DNA of 35,255 nucleotides from Nitrospinota bacterium (GTDB taxonomy: Bacteria; Nitrospinota; Nitrospinia; Nitrospinales; Nitrospinaceae): the NCBI GenBank assembly GCA_027298165.1, contig JAPUGN010000002.1:1-35255 (forward strand), in the 5' to 3' direction. A program made the position numbers and the translations under genes. Below, piece by piece: positions 7,766 to 15,832 of this stretch. The notes under the pieces are model-generated. The model was not told the origin of the DNA and searched no databases. It was given only the letters and a program-made list of their open reading frames with translations. The first letter of the stretch is position 1, and the number at the start of each line of letters is the position of its first letter.

Positions 7766-9179
7766 CGATAAATTTCACGAGGAGTGTGGGGTGGTGGCGG
7801 TGTACGGCCATCCGGAGGCGGCCAATCTGGCGTATCTGGGATTGTACGCGCTCCAGCACCGGGGACAGGAGAGCGCCGGGATCACCTCTTGCGACAAGGA
7901 ACAGATGTACCGGGAAGTCGGCATGGGGCTGGTGGCGGATGTTTTCAGCACCAAGCGCATCAAGCGCCTGCCCGGCAAAATGGCACTGGCTCACAACCGT
8001 TATTCCACCGCTGGCGACAGCAAGATCATGAACGCCCAGCCCTGCCTGATCAATTACGCGAAGGGCTCGCTGGCCCTGGCGCACAACGGCAATCTCGTTA
8101 ACGCCGACACGATCCGTGAAGCCCTCGTCGAAGAAGGCTCGATTTTCCAATCCACCAACGACAGCGAAGTGATCGTTCACCTGATTGCGCATTCGCATTC
8201 CGAACCGTTTGTCGAGCGGGTGGTGGAGGCCCTGCTGGCGGTCAACGGGGCTTACTCGCTGGCGCTGATGACAGAGAATGAAATCGTCGCCGCGCGCGAT
8301 CCCTTCGGGTTTCGTCCGCTGTGCCTTGGCAAAGTGGACGGGGCGTATATTGTCGCGTCGGAATCCTGTGTCATGGATTTGGTCGAGGCGGAATTCATCC
8401 GCGAGATCGAACCCGGTGAAGTTCTGCTGATCAACGAAGACGGGTTGAGTTCTTTTTTCCCGTTCCGGCGGATGGAGGTCAAGCGGTGTATCTTTGAGCA
8501 TATCTATTTTGCGCGGCCGGACAGTTTCCTGTTCGGCGATCATGTCTACTCTGTGCGCAAACGGATGGGCGTGGCCTTGGCCAAACAGGCGCCGGTAGAG
8601 GCCGATCTGGTGGTTCCCGTTCCCGACTCGGGCAACATTTCCGCGCTCGGCTATTCCGAGGAGTCGGGAATTCCTTATGAAATGGGGCTGATCCGCAACC
8701 ATTACGTGGGACGGACGTTCATCGAACCCAAATCCCAGATCCGGCATTTCGGCGTGAAAGTAAAGCTGAACGCCGTCAAGCAAATCATCAAAGGAAAGCG
8801 GGTGGTCATTATCGACGATTCGATCGTTCGGGGCACCACCAGCCGCAAAATCGTCAAGATGTTGCGGGATGGGGGGGCCAAGGAAGTGCATGTCCGCATC
8901 AGTTCCCCGCCCACACTGTTCCCCTGTTATTACGGCATCGACACCCCGGACCGCGAAGAACTCATCGCCTCCAAGCATACGCTGGAGGAGACGTGCCGGT
9001 TCATCACCGCCGATTCTCTGGAATACCTCAACATCGAAAACATGATGGATACCATGGCGGAAGACAAGTCCACTTACTGCTCAGCCTGCTTCGATGGCAA
9101 TTACGTGGTGCCGGTGGACGGCAAAGGACCCCAGCCCATTCAGCTCAACCTGTTCGGAAGCGAAACCAAGGAAGTCTGA
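7743..9179 (+). CDS. purF: Amidophosphoribosyltransferase PurF
   Basis: This 478-residue enzyme makes phosphoribosylamine from PRPP and glutamine, the committed step of purine synthesis. Cys15 in EECGVVAVYG is the expected N-terminal nucleophile after removal of a 14-residue propeptide. The phosphoribosyl-binding motif VVIIDDSIVRGTTS lies near residues 355-368. Cysteines in KRCIFEH, FPCYYG and the C-terminal YCSACFDG match the Bacillus-type enzyme with a propeptide and a [4Fe-4S] cluster, which in that family confers oxygen sensitivity. Only the ATG at 7743, inside the end of purL, supplies a propeptide start, so the two genes overlap by 23 nt. It is the last gene of the pur unit and converges on a thioredoxin-like gene 24 nt away. 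Confidence 0.96.
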   Translation: METEWPVNDKFHEECGVVAVYGHPEAANLAYLGLYALQHRGQESAGITSCDKEQMYREVGMGLVADVFSTKRIKRLPGKMALAHNRYSTAGDSKIMNAQPCLINYAKGSLALAHNGNLVNADTIREALVEEGSIFQSTNDSEVIVHLIAHSHSEPFVERVVEALLAVNGAYSLALMTENEIVAARDPFGFRPLCLGKVDGAYIVASESCVMDLVEAEFIREIEPGEVLLINEDGLSSFFPFRRMEVKRCIFEHIYFARPDSFLFGDHVYSVRKRMGVALAKQAPVEADLVVPVPDSGNISALGYSEESGIPYEMGLIRNHYVGRTFIEPKSQIRHFGVKVKLNAVKQIIKGKRVVIIDDSIVRGTTSRKIVKMLRDGGAKEVHVRISSPPTLFPCYYGIDTPDREELIASKHTLEETCRFITADSLEYLNIENMMDTMAEDKSTYCSACFDGNYVVPVDGKGPQPIQLNLFGSETKEV

Positions 9180-9203
9180 ACGGTTGATCCCTGCCCTTGG
9201 AAA

Positions 9204-9755
9204 TTATTCTTTCCACTTGATGGAACAACCCATGGAGGAGACCTGGTCGGTGTTGACGTCCTGGTCGGTGAGGAGGGCTTCAATGGCATCTTTCAAATCG
9301 TGGCGGGTAATCTGGTCCGGGTGTTGCCAGTTGTCGTCGACCCGGCCCCGGTACTTCAGAGTCCGCTCGACTCCATAAACAAAAATATCCGGCGTGCAGA
9401 CAGCGTCATAGGCCTTCGCGGATGCCTGCGATTCATCGTACAGGTAGGGAAAGGGGAGGTTTTTTTTCTCGACGAGCGCCTTCATATTCTCCAGCGAATC
9501 ATCGGGATATTTTTTGGCATCGTTGACGTTGATGCCCACCAGCCGCACCCCCTTCTCCTCGTATTCTTTTTGCAGGTTGATCAATCGCCTCAACGTGGCT
9601 TTCACATATGGGCAGTGGTTGCACATGAAAATGATGACCAGGATCCTTTTATCCCCAAAGTTCATCAGGGAATACGTTTTACCATCGGTGCCGGGAAGAC
9701 TGAAATCGGGTGCCGGGGTGCCCAACGGAACCATGGTAGATTCAGCGTTTGCCAT
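9204..9755 (-). CDS. Thioredoxin-fold protein (AhpC/TSA redoxin family)
   Basis: This 183-residue redoxin has the APDFSLPGTDGKTYSL opening typical of AhpC/TlpA-like proteins and an active-site pair Cys45/Cys48 in CNHCPYV. There is no signal peptide, so it is probably cytoplasmic. Members of this group are thiol peroxidases or disulfide reductases of unknown partner. It has two further cysteines (in AVCTPDIF and near the C-terminus in MGCSIKW), which could resolve disulfides. It is the last gene of a minus-strand run, 82 nt after the radical SAM gene, with a REP-like core in its upstream region. The family is secure; the specific role is not known. Confidence 0.85.
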   Translation of the reverse strand: MANAESTMVPLGTPAPDFSLPGTDGKTYSLMNFGDKRILVIIFMCNHCPYVKATLRRLINLQKEYEEKGVRLVGINVNDAKKYPDDSLENMKALVEKKNLPFPYLYDESQASAKAYDAVCTPDIFVYGVERTLKYRGRVDDNWQHPDQITRHDLKDAIEALLTDQDVNTDQVSSMGCSIKWKE

Positions 9756-9775
9756 GATCGAAATTTCCCTGTCGC

Positions 9776-9792
9776 CCTGAGTCTGTCGAAGG
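9776..9792. repeat. CTGAGTCTGTCGAAGG repeat core
   Basis: This short sequence, just upstream of the thioredoxin-like gene, matches the core of the palindrome at 4355-4396 with few changes. Only the core is preserved; a long stem is not obvious. Confidence 0.45.
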
Positions 9793-9837
9793 TTGAATTT
9801 AAGCTATTTCCAAAAGCGTTTCCTCAGCCGGAGGCTG

Positions 9838-10746
9838 TCAGCTTTTACAGCTCATACCGGAAACTCTACAAGTGTAACACGCTGAGTGGTAAAGCGGAAA
9901 GGGGCGCAGGGTTTCTTCGACGGTGTCGCCCATGCGCGCCTGATCTTCTTCGATCAGGATCGGGCATACGTATACGCCCTTGGCCGTCACCATGCGCGAG
10001 GAAGAGCATTGCAGGTTGGTGATGGGAAAATTCTCGAAACATTTTTCGGTGACGCGCTCGTTGGGATGGTATTCCCTTTCGTTCACCGCCAACTCTCCCA
10101 TCATAAATCCCGGCAAAAACTTCACCTGTGGATTCGTCACGCCGTGCTCCCGCATGAACGCCAGGGCTTTGGTTTCCATGGCGGGGTCGTCTTCGTCGTC
10201 CCAACTGCGCACCATGGTCAGGTGAGCGGAAAAACCCGCCTCCGCCAGGTAACGGATGCCGCGTAGAGCCAGCTTGAAGCAATTTCTGCCGCGAATAGCG
10301 TCGTTTTCTTTTTCGTCGAGGCTGTCGAGGCTGACCCGGAAATTTAATATGTTTTTGGATCGGGATTGCAACTCCGCCAGCTTCTGGGCTTTTTCTTTGC
10401 TGATGAGCAGGCCGTTGGTCAGGGTGTGGCAGGGGCCGTAGGCCAGAATCGCCTCGTAAATTTCCAACAGTTCCGGGTTGAGAAACACTTCGCCGCCGGT
10501 AATGTAGTAATCCTTGATGCCCAGATGCTTCGATTCCTCCAGATGTTTTTGGACCTGGGCCAGCGTCATCAGCGGATGATTATTATTTTGCGGCGTGCAA
10601 CTGATGAAGCAGTGCGTGCAGGTCAGGTTGCACACCGTGCCGCCGATCTGGAGCCACAGCGTATCGAGCCCCGCCATCGGCACTTCGGGGATTTTCGTGA
10701 TCTCAGGCGTGTTTTCCGGAATCGAGATGTGCGGTGCAAAATTCAT
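9838..10746 (-). CDS. Radical SAM protein with C-terminal cysteine cluster (SPASM/twitch-like)
   Basis: This 302-residue radical SAM enzyme carries the canonical CxxxCxxC motif at Cys39, Cys43 and Cys46 (CNLTCTHC), which binds a [4Fe-4S] cluster to cleave S-adenosylmethionine. The YITGGEVFLNPEL segment near 79-91 is the family's GGE SAM-binding motif. The C-terminal part has more cysteines (LQCSSSR, YVCPILI, ACYTCRVSGMSC), as in SPASM or twitch auxiliary-cluster domains of peptide-, sugar- or cofactor-modifying enzymes. No precursor peptide gene was found next to it. It follows a cluster-less radical-SAM-like gene by 113 nt on the same strand, which suggests a functional pair. The substrate is unknown. 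Confidence 0.88.
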   Translation of the reverse strand: MNFAPHISIPENTPEITKIPEVPMAGLDTLWLQIGGTVCNLTCTHCFISCTPQNNNHPLMTLAQVQKHLEESKHLGIKDYYITGGEVFLNPELLEIYEAILAYGPCHTLTNGLLISKEKAQKLAELQSRSKNILNFRVSLDSLDEKENDAIRGRNCFKLALRGIRYLAEAGFSAHLTMVRSWDDEDDPAMETKALAFMREHGVTNPQVKFLPGFMMGELAVNEREYHPNERVTEKCFENFPITNLQCSSSRMVTAKGVYVCPILIEEDQARMGDTVEETLRPFPLYHSACYTCRVSGMSCKS

Positions 10747-10859
10747 AATGTCAGCCTATCAGAAAGAGTGATTCAAGTTCAACCGGGAACGGGACTTGTC
10801 TGTAAAATCCGTTAGATAGAAGTCGGGCGGCGGCGGGAAAGCTTACAGGAAAATTCGGG

Positions 10860-11981
10860 TCAAAGCCCGGCGGATTCGTAGGAGTCGCTGACGTTTTTGA
10901 TGCGCAGTTTGCGGCGCAGGGCGGCAAAGCCTTCCGAGGCGGTTTTGCCGAGAGTCGACTGATACACCGGCCGTTGGGCGAGTTTCGCGGTGTCCGCCGG
11001 GTCGGTGTAAAAGTTGGCATCCAACGGGCTGATCCAGCCGCCTGCCGGGTACAGCCATTTCAAGTTGAGTTTTTCCTTATGGGTGGTTTTGTGGAGGTGA
11101 TCGGCCACGCGTCGCACTTCCTGCAGTTCGTCCGGCAGATGCAGGCCGCGCTCAGGAATCTGGATCAGCGGCAGGATGCCTTGTTTCGACAGGGCGATGA
11201 TTTTTTCCTGCAACGGTTGCGGATGCTTAAAGTCCAGCGCCAGCTCGGTGGACACGGTGCCCGCGCCGAACACCCCCGCCGCATATTCCAGCGCCTTGGC
11301 CCCCTGCTTGGCGGGCAGAGCGGGTTGCAGGCCACCGTCCGCCGCATATTGTTCGAGCGGGAAGGTGATCAAATCCACCCCCGCCGCGTAAAACGAATCG
11401 ATCACTCCGAGATCGTCCGGCGGGAATCCGCGCAGGGCGACAAAGGTCCGGAAATTTTTCTTGATGCTTTGCACCAATGGCGCGAGGCGGGAAAACCCCC
11501 GGTCCTTTTCCACGCAATGCTCCATGTTGAGTTGCACCAGATCGGCCACCCCTTCCTGAAATGCGGCGCGAACCAGGTGGAGGGTGTCTTCCAGGCTCAA
11601 GTTCAGCTGGCGCGTGTCGGTCTCCAGGCTCAGGTGTAGGTTGAGGCAGTAGCCGTTGAGTTGAATAAAAGCCGACGCCGGGTTGCGGGCCGCCTGCCGT
11701 TCTTTTAAAAAACCCGGCGCGGGAATGACGCCGATCTCCAGCGGCCCGGTTTCCGTTGCCAGCACCACTTTATCTTTCTCAATGTTAATCAGATAGGCCG
11801 CATCCTTGTCCGGGTTCACCCGCGCGCGCACGAAAAAGTTTTCCGCCAGCGACAGAACGAGGGCCTGTCCGTCGTTATCGGGAAAGAGTCCCGGCGCGAC
11901 GCGGTCATCGCTCCGCACGTTTTTGGCGAAGGCTATGCCCCGGTGCAGAAGTTTCAGTTTGAGTTGTCCCAGTGTGTTCAT
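10860..11981 (-). CDS. Radical-SAM-like barrel protein lacking the cluster cysteines
   Basis: This is a 373-residue cytoplasmic protein I do not recognise by name. The middle resembles a radical SAM TIM barrel: repeated strand-helix units, LSLEDTLHLVRAAFQEG near 128-144, a YAAGVDLITFPLE turn, and a GAGTVSTELAL-type strand. Where the CxxxCxxC loop would fall there is CLNLHLSL, that is Cys112, His116 and Leu119, so only one of the three cluster ligands remains. Only two cysteines are present in the whole protein. It starts 3 nt after the mpl stop, so it is almost certainly cotranscribed with mpl, and a true radical SAM gene follows. It could be a regulatory or substrate-binding partner of that enzyme. 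The fold assignment is inference. Confidence 0.6.
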   Translation of the reverse strand: MNTLGQLKLKLLHRGIAFAKNVRSDDRVAPGLFPDNDGQALVLSLAENFFVRARVNPDKDAAYLINIEKDKVVLATETGPLEIGVIPAPGFLKERQAARNPASAFIQLNGYCLNLHLSLETDTRQLNLSLEDTLHLVRAAFQEGVADLVQLNMEHCVEKDRGFSRLAPLVQSIKKNFRTFVALRGFPPDDLGVIDSFYAAGVDLITFPLEQYAADGGLQPALPAKQGAKALEYAAGVFGAGTVSTELALDFKHPQPLQEKIIALSKQGILPLIQIPERGLHLPDELQEVRRVADHLHKTTHKEKLNLKWLYPAGGWISPLDANFYTDPADTAKLAQRPVYQSTLGKTASEGFAALRRKLRIKNVSDSYESAGL

Positions 11982-11984
11982 ACG

Positions 11985-13388
11985 TTATAAACGGTCCAGC
12001 AGTTTCTTGTGAATGCCGTCAAACCCGCCGGAAGACATGATCATGACTACGTCGCCCGGTTGCTGATGTTCGGCGATAAAATCGATGATCTCCTCCACCG
12101 TCGGGAAGAACCAGGCTTCGCGCCCTTTTTCCTTAATCGCCGCCACCACTTTTTTCGGATCGAGCCGTTCCTCTGCCTTCACTTTCTCCGGCGCAAACAG
12201 ATCGGCGATGATCGTCTTATCCGCCAACTTAAAACTGTCCGGCAGGGATTCCTCGAACACTTTGCGCCGCGAGGTGGCGGATCGCGGCTCGAACACCGCC
12301 CAGATGCGGCCATCCGGCCAGGCGTCTTTCGCTCCTTCCAGGGTCAGGTGGATGGCGGTGGGGTGATGCGCGAAATCGTCGATCACCGTCACCTCGTTTT
12401 TTTCGCCCACCACTTCCTGACGCCGTTTGATCCCTTTGAATTCCTGCAGGCCTTGGGACACCGCTTCCGCCGAGAGGCCGCACTTGAGAGCCAGAGCCGT
12501 CACTGCAACGGCGTTCAGCACGTTGTGCCGGCCGATCATCGGCAGGTGAAACTGCCTGACTTCGGTGCCCTTGTGTTTCAGGGTGAACCGCCCGTGCCCG
12601 TCGGCGAACTGATAACCGGCGACCTGCCAGTCGGCTTGGTCCGAAAACCCGTAGGTTTCCACTTCGCATGGGGCGTGGTTAATGACATCTTTCGTGTTTT
12701 GATCGGAAATTTCAACTAAAAGAAAACCCTTGGGATCGATAATCTTCATAAATTTCCGGAACGATTCCTTGATATGGTCGAGATCCCTGAAGATATCGGC
12801 GTGATCGAACTCGATACTCGTCAAGATAGCGGCATACGGCCGGTAGTGCAGGAACTTGGGTCCTTTGTCGAAAAAGGCGGTGTCGTATTCGTCTCCCTCG
12901 GTGATGAACCAGTCGCCCTGGGGCAGTTGGTGATTGGTGTCGAAATTCTTGAGCCAACCACCGACCATGAATCCGGGTTTCTGTCCGCAAACCTCAAACA
13001 CCCAGCTCAGCAGGGCGGAGGTGGTGGTTTTGCCGTGGGTGCCGGTGACCACCAGCGATTTCCGGCCCTCCAGGAAAAACCGGGAAAGCGCCTGCGGCAT
13101 GGAGATATACGGAATGTCCGCCGCCTGCACCGCCAGGACTTCCTCATTATCTTTGGACACGGCGTTGCCCACGACCACCAGATCGATCTCCCCGGTGATG
13201 TTTTCCTTGTGATAGCCGGGCTTGATTTCGATCCCGGCGTTTTCCAGCAGAGTGCTCATCGGCGGATAGACGTTAGCGTCCGACCCGGTCACGCGGTACA
13301 CGGCCCCTTTCAGGAGCCCGGCGAGGGATGCCATACCGGTCCCGCAAATGGCGATAATGTATATGTTTTTAATGTCCTGGGTATTCAT
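11985..13388 (-). CDS. mpl: UDP-N-acetylmuramate:L-Ala-gamma-D-Glu-meso-DAP ligase Mpl
   Basis: This is the cytoplasmic murein-recycling ligase that attaches recovered tripeptide to UDP-MurNAc. It is a 467-residue Mur-ligase-family protein with an N-terminal Rossmann segment (IYIIAICGTGMASLAGLL, GSDANVYPPMSTLLE at about 35-49), the ATP loop GTHGKTTT at 116-123, and the central EGDEYDTAFFDKGPKFLHY that is diagnostic of Mpl rather than MurC. The C-terminal domain has DDFAHHPTA and FEPRSATSRR. The frame is open to a TTG at 13400, but the ATG at 13388 gives the usual start. Its presence indicates meso-DAP peptidoglycan and wall recycling. It is followed after 3 nt by the radical-SAM-like gene and preceded 55 nt upstream by the HAD phosphatase. 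Confidence 0.93.
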   Translation of the reverse strand: MNTQDIKNIYIIAICGTGMASLAGLLKGAVYRVTGSDANVYPPMSTLLENAGIEIKPGYHKENITGEIDLVVVGNAVSKDNEEVLAVQAADIPYISMPQALSRFFLEGRKSLVVTGTHGKTTTSALLSWVFEVCGQKPGFMVGGWLKNFDTNHQLPQGDWFITEGDEYDTAFFDKGPKFLHYRPYAAILTSIEFDHADIFRDLDHIKESFRKFMKIIDPKGFLLVEISDQNTKDVINHAPCEVETYGFSDQADWQVAGYQFADGHGRFTLKHKGTEVRQFHLPMIGRHNVLNAVAVTALALKCGLSAEAVSQGLQEFKGIKRRQEVVGEKNEVTVIDDFAHHPTAIHLTLEGAKDAWPDGRIWAVFEPRSATSRRKVFEESLPDSFKLADKTIIADLFAPEKVKAEERLDPKKVVAAIKEKGREAWFFPTVEEIIDFIAEHQQPGDVVMIMSSGGFDGIHKKLLDRL

Positions 13389-13443
13389 GGGAATCGGCAA
13401 TTGTAGGCAGTCCCCGAAGTAAAGTCAAATGAGGCGTGCGCGG

Positions 13444-14088
13444 TCAGTGAAAGAGTTGTTTCAGTTCCGAAAGGTCGTCGATGATCCAGTCCGGTTGGAC
13501 GGTTTCGAGCGAGGCGCGTCCGGCGTGGCCGTAGGTGACGCCGCAGGTTTTGACCCCGGCGCGTTTTCCGGTTTCGATGTCCACCAGGCTGTCGCCGACC
13601 ATGAGGGTTGCCTGCGGGCGCACCCGGTGCTGTTCCATGATGTGACGGAGGCCGACGGGGTCGGGTTTTTTCGCCGCCATCAGGTCGCCGCCGATGATGG
13701 TCTTGAACGGAGCGCGGCAGTCGAGGGCGTCCAGTATCCGGGTGATGAAGGAGGTGGGTTTGTTGGACAGGATGGTTTTGGGTGTGCCCGAAAAATGATC
13801 GAGGGTTTTGCGGCAGTTCGGGAAGAGATCGGTCTGGTCCATCAGGTGTTCGTCGTAATGCCGCATGAAGGCGTCGACCGCGCGGGGCACGTCGCTGTAT
13901 CCCGTACCTTCCAGTGACCGGGTCATCAGCTGGTCCACGCCTTTGCCGATGAAGGTGAACAGGGTTTCGCGGTCGCGCGTTGGGAGTCCCATTTCTTCGA
14001 GTGCGCGGTTGACCGAATCGACGATGTCCTTTTGAGTGTCGACCAGCGTGCCGTCGAAATCGAACACGAACAGTTGGAAGGAGGTCAT
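13444..14088 (-). CDS. gph: HAD-family phosphatase, phosphoglycolate phosphatase-like
   Basis: This 214-residue HAD hydrolase of the Gph/PGP type hydrolyses phosphoglycolate or similar small phosphoesters in the cytoplasm. Motif I is DFDGTLVDT with nucleophile Asp10 and acid/base Asp12. Motif II is the ILSNKPT segment, motif III the Lys in AAKKPDP, and motif IV VGDSLVDIETG. An alpha-helical cap (about 15-85) follows motif I, as in Gph. It lies 38 nt after the small lipoprotein gene and 55 nt before mpl, all on the minus strand. The phosphatase class is certain; the phosphoglycolate substrate is the family default and is not proven. Confidence 0.8.
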   Translation of the reverse strand: MTSFQLFVFDFDGTLVDTQKDIVDSVNRALEEMGLPTRDRETLFTFIGKGVDQLMTRSLEGTGYSDVPRAVDAFMRHYDEHLMDQTDLFPNCRKTLDHFSGTPKTILSNKPTSFITRILDALDCRAPFKTIIGGDLMAAKKPDPVGLRHIMEQHRVRPQATLMVGDSLVDIETGKRAGVKTCGVTYGHAGRASLETVQPDWIIDDLSELKQLFH

Positions 14089-14126
14089 AGCATCAGGGCT
14101 GCAAAAGATCTGGGCGCACGCGGGGC

Positions 14127-14438
14127 CTATTCATCCAAATTGGAAGCGTAGCGGTAAGCCTTGACAACGTTATTCTGGCCGAACAGGATCACCAGTTCCT
14201 TGGATTTGTCATCGCCGACGGCACTCCAACTGTCGAACTGGAACGTCCACATGGGATCGCCGTTGCGCATCCCTTCAATATAGGGCAAGCCGAACCAATC
14301 GAGGATCTGCGACTGAGTGGTGACGCCGTTTTGGATATTGCCGATATGCAGAACCGGAAAGTTTTTGCCCGTCGATCCGCAACCGGCCAAGAGCAGTGTG
14401 AGCCACAGTGCGGAAAAGAGGGGTGCGAGATGCTTCAT
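14127..14438 (-). CDS. Small BamE/SmpA-like lipoprotein
   Basis: This 103-residue secreted lipoprotein has a hydrophobic signal segment at 5-18 and the lipobox LLAGC with acylated Cys20. After it comes IGNIQNGVTTQSQILDWFG, then W-x-F and a closing LVILFGQNNVVKAYRY. This is the helix-helix-three-strand pattern of BamE/SmpA/OmlA-type outer-membrane lipoproteins. Similarity is structural in style only, so it may be a BamE-like fold protein rather than the assembly-machine subunit. The start is supported by GGAGG about 9 nt upstream. It is the first gene of the minus-strand run containing gph and mpl. Confidence 0.75.
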   Translation of the reverse strand: MKHLAPLFSALWLTLLLAGCGSTGKNFPVLHIGNIQNGVTTQSQILDWFGLPYIEGMRNGDPMWTFQFDSWSAVGDDKSKELVILFGQNNVVKAYRYASNLDE

Positions 14439-14511
14439 GAAGGACCTCCATGGGATAGGGATTGAATATTAAGGGTCAAACCTGTACAAGGATAAAACCT
14501 GCGCGGCCGGG

Positions 14512-14600
14512 CCAGCGTGACGCTGGACCCATTTTTTAATTGCGCCCAAGGATCAATGGACGCAGACAACTGTCAGCAAATTGCCTCCCCTGCCAAGGGG
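14512..14600. repeat. Two short palindromes in the divergent intergenic region
   Basis: CCAGCG-TGA-CGCTGG at 14512-14526 is a perfect 6-bp palindrome followed by a T-run (14532-14537). It shares the CGTGACGC core with 1856-1863 and with the complement of 4420-4427. CCCCT-GCCA-AGGGG at 14587-14600 is a diverged form of the 4273-4292 palindrome. Both lie between the divergent lipoprotein and metallo-hydrolase genes, whose promoters should also be here. Confidence 0.5.
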
Positions 14601-14640
14601 CCGGGTAGGAGCGGCCACAGTGTAACAAATTGGACTGCAA

Positions 14641-15696
14641 ATGTGTAACCTCTCCACGACTCATCCGTTTCGCCGATATGCCGGGCGGATTTTTGGGGTG
14701 CTGTTCCTCTGGGCGTGCGCCGGATGCGTGACCGGACCGGCCCCCGCCGGCGATGCCGGAACCCCGCCTCCGGTAACCGCGGAACTGCTCACCTCGACGG
14801 ACTGGGAACCCGACGGCTACGTCGAAGCCATCCCGTCTCTGCCTGTCAAAGGCTACCTCCTGCAGGCGCTGGCGCAGAACGTTTATTTCTTTTCCAACGG
14901 GGTCTACAATACCCTGTTCGTCGCCACCGCTCAGGGCGTGATCCTGGTCGATCCCATTCGCGGTGCCGGACCGCTGTTGCAGAAAGCCATCCGGGAGGTG
15001 ACGGACCAGCCGGTCAAAATCATGATCTATTCCCATCCGCACTTGGATCACATCGGCGATGCGTTCCTGTTCGCCGACGGAACGCAAATCGTCGCGCACA
15101 AGGAAACGCAGAAACTGTTGCAACGGTACAAAGACCCGGCGCGGCCGATACCGCACATTACGTTTGGTGAAAAGTCGGTCCTCGAGTTGGGCGGGGTGCG
15201 CGTCGATCTGATTTATTCCGGCGAGGGACACGGCAAGGGCAACATCATGATCTATCTGCCTCAGAAACGCATCCTGATGTACGTCGACGTCGCCACGCCG
15301 AAAGCGGTGCCGTTTAAAAATTTTGTCACGGTTGATATCTACAGCCAGGTGGTGGGATTGAAACGCGCCCTGCAACTGGACTTCGACACCTACGTCGCCG
15401 GGCACTTGTACCGTCCGGGCAAGCGCGTCGAGATGGAAGAAGTGTTGAACTATTACCTGGCGGCCAAGCGCGCCAACAAGGAGGCGCTTCGCCGGGTCCA
15501 TATCCGCGATGTTATGCGGCGGTCCCGCTCCGGGGACATCGAACGCAAGATGGGGGAATATTATGAGGCGGTGGCGGAGGAATGTTACCGCCTGTTGAAA
15601 CCGGAATGGAAACCCCGCCTGATGGGATTCGAAGCCTTCGCTCGCGGCCACTGCGATACCTGGACCGCCTTCCACCGCACCCACCAAGCTCCCTAG
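14641..15696 (+). CDS. Exported metallo-beta-lactamase-fold hydrolase, probable lipoprotein
   Basis: This 351-residue protein of the metallo-beta-lactamase fold has the metal motif SHPHLDH (His132, His134, Asp136, His137), further likely ligands His197 (GEGHGKG) and Asp216 (YVDV), and His255 in VAGHLYR. The N-terminus has a basic stretch, a hydrophobic core at 18-26 and Cys-Ala-Gly-Cys at 26-29, with Cys29 a plausible but imperfect lipobox cysteine. The protein should therefore act in the periplasm or at a membrane. Family members hydrolyse very diverse substrates, and similar exported ones occur beside quinoprotein systems, though none is visible here. It is read divergently from the small lipoprotein gene. 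Confidence 0.8.
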   Translation: MCNLSTTHPFRRYAGRIFGVLFLWACAGCVTGPAPAGDAGTPPPVTAELLTSTDWEPDGYVEAIPSLPVKGYLLQALAQNVYFFSNGVYNTLFVATAQGVILVDPIRGAGPLLQKAIREVTDQPVKIMIYSHPHLDHIGDAFLFADGTQIVAHKETQKLLQRYKDPARPIPHITFGEKSVLELGGVRVDLIYSGEGHGKGNIMIYLPQKRILMYVDVATPKAVPFKNFVTVDIYSQVVGLKRALQLDFDTYVAGHLYRPGKRVEMEEVLNYYLAAKRANKEALRRVHIRDVMRRSRSGDIERKMGEYYEAVAEECYRLLKPEWKPRLMGFEAFARGHCDTWTAFHRTHQAP

Positions 15697-15737
15697 GCAA
15701 GTGGTTACCCTGGGTCTGGTTGGGATTTAATTCTTAA

Positions 15738-15767
15738 TTGGGTAAAGTTTTTAGAATTTCCTATACA
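15738..15767 (+). promoter_or_regulatory. Weak promoter candidate ahead of the TPP enzyme gene
   Basis: In an AT-rich gap, TTGGGT (15738-15743) and TATACA (15762-15767) are spaced by 18 nt, which would leave a leader of about 60 nt. The match to a sigma-70 consensus is modest. Confidence 0.25.
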
Positions 15768-15821
15768 ATATCCACAATATTATTTGCAGTACGGATGGGT
15801 TCTTCGACCGCAGGGAATCTC

Positions 15822-15827
15822 AGGAGG
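15822..15827 (+). promoter_or_regulatory. Shine-Dalgarno selecting a GTG start
   Basis: AGGAGG lies 5 nt before GTG at 15833. It makes GTG the start of the TPP enzyme, which begins with the family-typical K-A-S-D-L-F-V-R-S-L-E. Confidence 0.8.
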
Positions 15828-15832
15828 TTTTC

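Noticed and set aside
7689..8978. 429-codon frame antisense to purF
   Set aside because: It covers purF almost completely on the opposite strand, is low-complexity in composition and has no recognisable domain.
14641..15696. Classical beta-lactamase resistance gene
   Set aside because: Only the generic metallo-hydrolase motifs are present. Residues flanking the motif and the length do not indicate an antibiotic-hydrolysing enzyme.
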